From Amycolatopsis oliviviridis (GTDB lineage: Bacteria > Actinomycetota > Actinomycetes > Mycobacteriales > Pseudonocardiaceae), in assembly GCF_014654365.1 (NCBI RefSeq), contig NZ_BNAY01000003.1, forward strand, positions 496,001 to 560,000: a DNA stretch of 64,000 bases, written 5' to 3'. Position 1 is the first letter of the stretch; the number at the start of each line of letters is the position of its first letter. Of this stretch, positions 62,958 through 64,000 are shown piece after piece. The notes beneath the pieces were generated by a model, which saw only the letters and a program-made list of their open reading frames with translations, did no database searches and was not told the DNA's origin. The translations under genes and the position numbers were made by a program.

Positions 62958-63329
62958 CGGCTGCCACCACCTCGGGGGCGATCGGCGGCCGGCACGACAC
63001 CGGCCGCATCCTCCACCCAGCAAAACCCTCCGACGTGAACTCCAGGCTGTCCGGGCACGACCACCCAGCCAACCTTTACCGACCAATCAGTGACCTGACC
63101 TGCGCAGACGGTGAAACGACAGCAAAGGTCCCCCGCTCCCCCGAACGGCCGAGGCAGGGCAGGCGGGGTGCTCCGGTTTCGATCTCTTGATCGAGACAGT
63201 GACCCATCACCTAGTGCGCCACGCCTCACACAGGCCAGTTCCATCACACGGCTGCCACCGAGGGGGTTAGCCTGGTAGGCGCATCAGCGGTGTTCAAGAT
63301 CTCGAGACGGATAGAGGCGAGTCCAAGCC
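62958..63329. other. intergenic region upstream of kgd
   Basis: 372 bp between the divergent small CxxC gene and kgd. I see no gene with a start site. It contains a single arm GCAAAGGTCCCCCGC (63122-63136), one base different from the right arm of the hairpin after ald, but without the partner arm. No clear promoter pair is assigned; the region should hold the kgd promoter. Confidence 0.5.
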
Positions 63330-64000
63330 GTGTCCAGCAGCAGCCCTGCGTCACAATTCGGCCCCAACGAGTGGCTTGTCGAGGAAATGTACGACCAGTT
63401 CCTCGCCGACCCCACCTCAGTCGATGCCGCCTGGCACGACTTCTTCGCGGACTTCAAGCCAACGCAGGACGCGAAGGCCAAGGCTGACGGCGCACGTCAG
63501 ACGTCCACGGAGACGGCCAAGGACGGCGCGGGCACCAACGGCCAGGCCGCGAAGCCTGCCCCGAAGACCGAGCCCACCGCGAAGCAGACCGCCCCGGCGA
63601 AGCCCGCCCCGAAGGCAGCGGCCAAGCCCGCTCCGAAGGCGGCGGCGCCCAAGGTCGCCGAGAAGGCCCCCGCCAAGCCCGCCGAGAAGGACGCCGAGCC
63701 GGAGTCGAAGCAGCTCCGCGGCGCCGCGGCGGCGATCGCGAAGAACATGGACGCCTCGCTGTCCGTGCCGACGGCCACGAGTGTGCGCGCCGTCCCGGCG
63801 AAGCTGATGGCCGACAACCGCATCGTCATCAACAACCACCTCAAGCGCACGCGCGGCGGCAAGATCTCCTTCACGCACCTCATCGGTTACGCGATGGTCC
63901 GGGCGCTGAAGAACTTCCCGAACATGAACCGGCACTACCAGCTGATCGACGGGAAGCCGTTCGCGATCACGCCGGAGCACGTGAACTTCGGTCTCGCGAT
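63330..64000 (+). CDS. kgd: multifunctional 2-oxoglutarate decarboxylase/dehydrogenase, N-terminal part
   Basis: The first 223 codons of a gene running past the right edge; the full protein is about 1230 aa. GTG 63330 follows AGAGGCGAG. The E1-type start [19 protein letters not shown] is diagnostic, then a 90-residue Ala/Pro/Lys-rich flexible linker ([18 protein letters not shown]), then the E2-like acyltransferase domain ([26 protein letters not shown]). This E2-E1 fusion is the actinobacterial Kgd/SucA/OdhA enzyme of the TCA cycle, regulated by the FHA protein GarA/OdhI. No lipoyl domain precedes the E2 part, as is normal for this family. Confidence 0.93.
   Translation, partial: MSSSSPASQFGPNEWLVEEMYDQFLADPTSVDAAWHDFFADFKPTQDAKAKADGARQTSTETAKDGAGTNGQAAKPAPKTEPTAKQTAPAKPAPKAAAKPAPKAAAPKVAEKAPAKPAEKDAEPESKQLRGAAAAIAKNMDASLSVPTATSVRAVPAKLMADNRIVINNHLKRTRGGKISFTHLIGYAMVRALKNFPNMNRHYQLIDGKPFAITPEHVNFGLA

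Noticed and set aside
63122..63140. Single arm similar to the ald hairpin taken as a further repeat copy
   Set aside because: Fifteen bases with one change and no partner arm; too short to separate from chance or a decayed copy.

Overview
This window is high-GC actinobacterial chromosome, most like Amycolatopsis or a close Pseudonocardiaceae relative. The inference rests on strong GC bias at third codon positions, many GTG starts, several promoters that lead straight into a start codon (leaderless mRNAs), an AfsR/SARP regulator, mycobacterial-type lipid and leucine catabolism operons, and the start of a Kgd-type 2-oxoglutarate enzyme with its E2-like N-terminal part at the right edge. I see no rRNA, tRNA, CRISPR array, transposase or prophage genes. 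About 64 protein genes are supported.

Layout. (1) 1-6.9 kb: a catabolic regulon with two Asp/Glu-racemase-type proteins, a GntR/FCD regulator, a tartrate/D-malate-type dehydrogenase, a succinate-semialdehyde-type dehydrogenase, a class III aminotransferase and a DUF3830 protein; two ATTGTCRACAAT dyads mark its promoters. (2) 6.9-11.8 kb: a large SARP-NB-ARC-TPR regulator flanked by two secreted proteins; both secreted-protein promoters carry GGTTG repeats spaced exactly 11 bp. (3) 12-23.5 kb: a GlcD-type FAD oxidase, a ThDP enzyme, an MFS exporter, a lipoprotein, an ArsR-SRPBCC-SDR operon divergent from a leaderless two-component system, and an MMPL transporter. (4) 23.5-27.2 kb: the most novel locus, a six-cysteine 57-aa peptide followed, after a hairpin, by a coupled operon for a MauE/DoxX-like membrane protein, a membrane thioredoxin, an ABC exporter and a small S26 signal peptidase. 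(5) 27.4-36.1 kb: fadBA with a divergent two-domain TetR protein, LtrA, and a pair of acyl-CoA dehydrogenases. (6) 36.2-46.4 kb: an orphan MASE1 sensor, a PhaC-like hydrolase, an SDR, a GNAT enzyme, and a leucine/isovaleryl-CoA operon (accD1-accA1-fadE) whose operators match the operator of a nearby TetR gene. (7) 46.5-54.9 kb: metYX, a PucR regulator, small proteins, a quinone oxidoreductase with a MerR/SoxR-type promoter, and alanine dehydrogenase. (8) 55-64 kb: an ABC drug/antibiotic-type exporter with a Pro/Gln-rich tail, a fused two-half ABC exporter with one degenerate ATP site, DUF4291, small proteins and the kgd start.

A recurrent theme is long, near-perfect intergenic hairpins (about 12-26 bp stems) just past stop codons. 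Four share one sequence family (GTACATGAAGGCCCCC arms). Their asymmetric loop always points the same way relative to the gene they follow, and a paired base change keeps the stem intact in one copy, so they look like selected RNA 3' ends rather than random repeats.
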